Shown here: positions 63,383 through 64,000 of the stretch, in pieces
Position numbering within the stretch: position 1 is the stretch's first letter
How the letters are laid out: every line of letters begins with the position of its first letter
NCBI RefSeq assembly: GCF_902859915.1
Contig: NZ_CADIKK010000024.1
Location: forward strand, 54,178 to 118,177
Origin: Paraburkholderia ultramafica
Lineage (GTDB): Bacteria; Pseudomonadota; Gammaproteobacteria; Burkholderiales; Burkholderiaceae
Direction: 5' to 3'
DNA length: 64,000 nucleotides
The notes under the pieces: generated by a model
The model's database searches: none
Told to the model about the DNA's origin: nothing
Seen by the model: only the letters and a program-made list of their open reading frames with translations
Program-made: the position numbers and the translations under genes

Positions 63383-63814
63383 ATCGCCGGGATCAAGACG
63401 GGTCTCGACAAGTACCCACGCATCAAGATCGTCGAAGTACAGGGCACCGACGATGATCTCGCCCGTGGCGTGTCCGTTGTCGAAACGACGCTGCGCGCGC
63501 ATCCGCAATTGAAAGGCATTTTCGGGGTGAGCCAGGTGGGCGGCCCGGCGGTGGCCAAGGTGCTCGCGACCAAGGAGTTCGGCGCGATGAAGGGCAATCT
63601 TCAAGTGCTTGCGTTCGACGACCTGCCTGACACGCTGAAGGCGCTCAAGGACGGCTCGATTCAGGGAATTATGGTTCAGCGTCCGGTGACAATGGGTTCG
63701 CTTGCCGTCGACCATCTGATCTCGCAGATCCAGGGCAAGGAAATGCAGCCCAAGGATATCGATACCGGCGTCACGGTCGTGAACAAGGACAACATCGGCA
63801 CCTATACCAAGTAA
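63383..63814 (+). pseudogene. Sugar ABC transporter substrate-binding protein, C-terminal fragment
   Basis: The frame is open from IAGIKTGLDKYPRIKIVEVQ to a stop at 63814. It includes GIFGVSQVGGPAVAKVL, DLPDTLKALKDGSIQGIMVQ and a GTYTK end, typical of ribose/xylose-type binding proteins (periplasmic-binding-protein-1 fold). The signal peptide and the first domain are missing. It begins two to three bases from the end of the epimerase fragment. Confidence 0.75.
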
Positions 63815-63878
63815 AACCCCGGTAAGGCAGAGTTAAATCGCAAGACTGCAACCAAGGAGCAACCCCGTGACGACGCGC

Positions 63879-64000
63879 TCATTTCGCGATCGCCGGCTGC
63901 AGCGACGCCGTCAGATCCACCTGGCCGTCGTCCTTGAGCGCGGTGACATGCGCCTCGGCGATCTGCACCTTGAACTGCCTGCGCGCATCGTCGACCCAGG
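63879..64000 (-). CDS. C-terminal end of an unidentified protein, partial
   Basis: A frame on the minus strand is open from the window edge to a stop at 63879 and ends ...VDLTASLQPAIAK. It is too short to identify. On the plus strand, AAGGAGCAACCCCGTGACGACGC at about 63854-63876 looks like the ribosome site and first codons of the next sugar-transport gene but does not continue as one, so a further breakpoint may lie near 63876. Confidence 0.3.
   Translation of the reverse strand, partial: WVDDARRQFKVQIAEAHVTALKDDGQVDLTASLQPAIAK

Overview
The window looks like a piece of a high-GC betaproteobacterial genome, most probably Paraburkholderia, Burkholderia or Caballeronia. The reasons are the linked benABCD and catA/catR/catB/catC genes, the hpnIJKL hopanoid side-chain genes, a stress island of Burkholderia style (EF-G-like GTPase, YbaK protein, BON protein, CNBD histidine kinases, REC-flavoprotein), and the sequence flavour of the LysR, MarR and ABC proteins. 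This is judged from protein resemblance only. No rRNA, tRNA, CRISPR array or intact mobile element was seen.

Layout. 0-2.6 kb: the end of a TauE/SafE permease, then an aldehyde dehydrogenase lacking its N-terminus that abuts a beheaded membrane adenylate cyclase. 2.9-10.3 kb: a complete benzoate-to-muconolactone block (catA-benA-benB-benC-benD leftwards, catR-catB-catC rightwards), which converts benzoate to catechol and then to 3-oxoadipate enol-lactone; catD is absent. 10.4-13.5 kb: a polar amino acid ABC importer. 13.5-18.6 kb: a stress-type group with a divergent EF-G paralogue, YbaK-like and BON proteins. 19.1-23.3 kb: a MarR regulator, nitrilase, NmrA-like protein and Tat-exported epoxide hydrolase, with palindromic operators at three sites. 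23.7-29.8 kb: thiolase, Nramp transporter, AhpD-like protein and AraC regulator, separated by decayed gene fragments. 30-32 kb: small exported or membrane proteins. 32.3-36.9 kb: a REC-flavoprotein and two paralogous CNBD histidine kinases in one operon. 37-42 kb: a large glycoside hydrolase and an unusual Rieske fusion protein. 42.3-42.8 kb: an IS110-family remnant. 43.2-47.8 kb: hpnIJKL. 47.8-50.5 kb: small lineage-specific proteins, two of which are paralogous. 50.9-59.3 kb: aldo/keto reductase with divergent LysR, a methyltransferase, an orphan response regulator lacking its phospho-acceptor, lrgAB, and mmsA with divergent LysR. 59.7-62.4 kb: a small peptide ORF, an ATP-grasp ligase and a SerC-like aminotransferase. 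62.5-64 kb: a beheaded sugar epimerase abutting the tail of a sugar-binding protein.

A recurring theme is sharp gene-to-gene truncation without an insertion element at the joint (about 1.85, 27.3, 47.77, 63.38 and perhaps 63.87 kb). These are either real deletions or rearrangements, or assembly chimaeras. The most interesting candidate systems are the REC-flavoprotein with its two kinases (32.3-36.9 kb), the peptide/ATP-grasp/aminotransferase set (59.7-62.4 kb), the Rieske fusion (40.1-41.9 kb) and the degenerate-active-site EF-G paralogue (15-17 kb).
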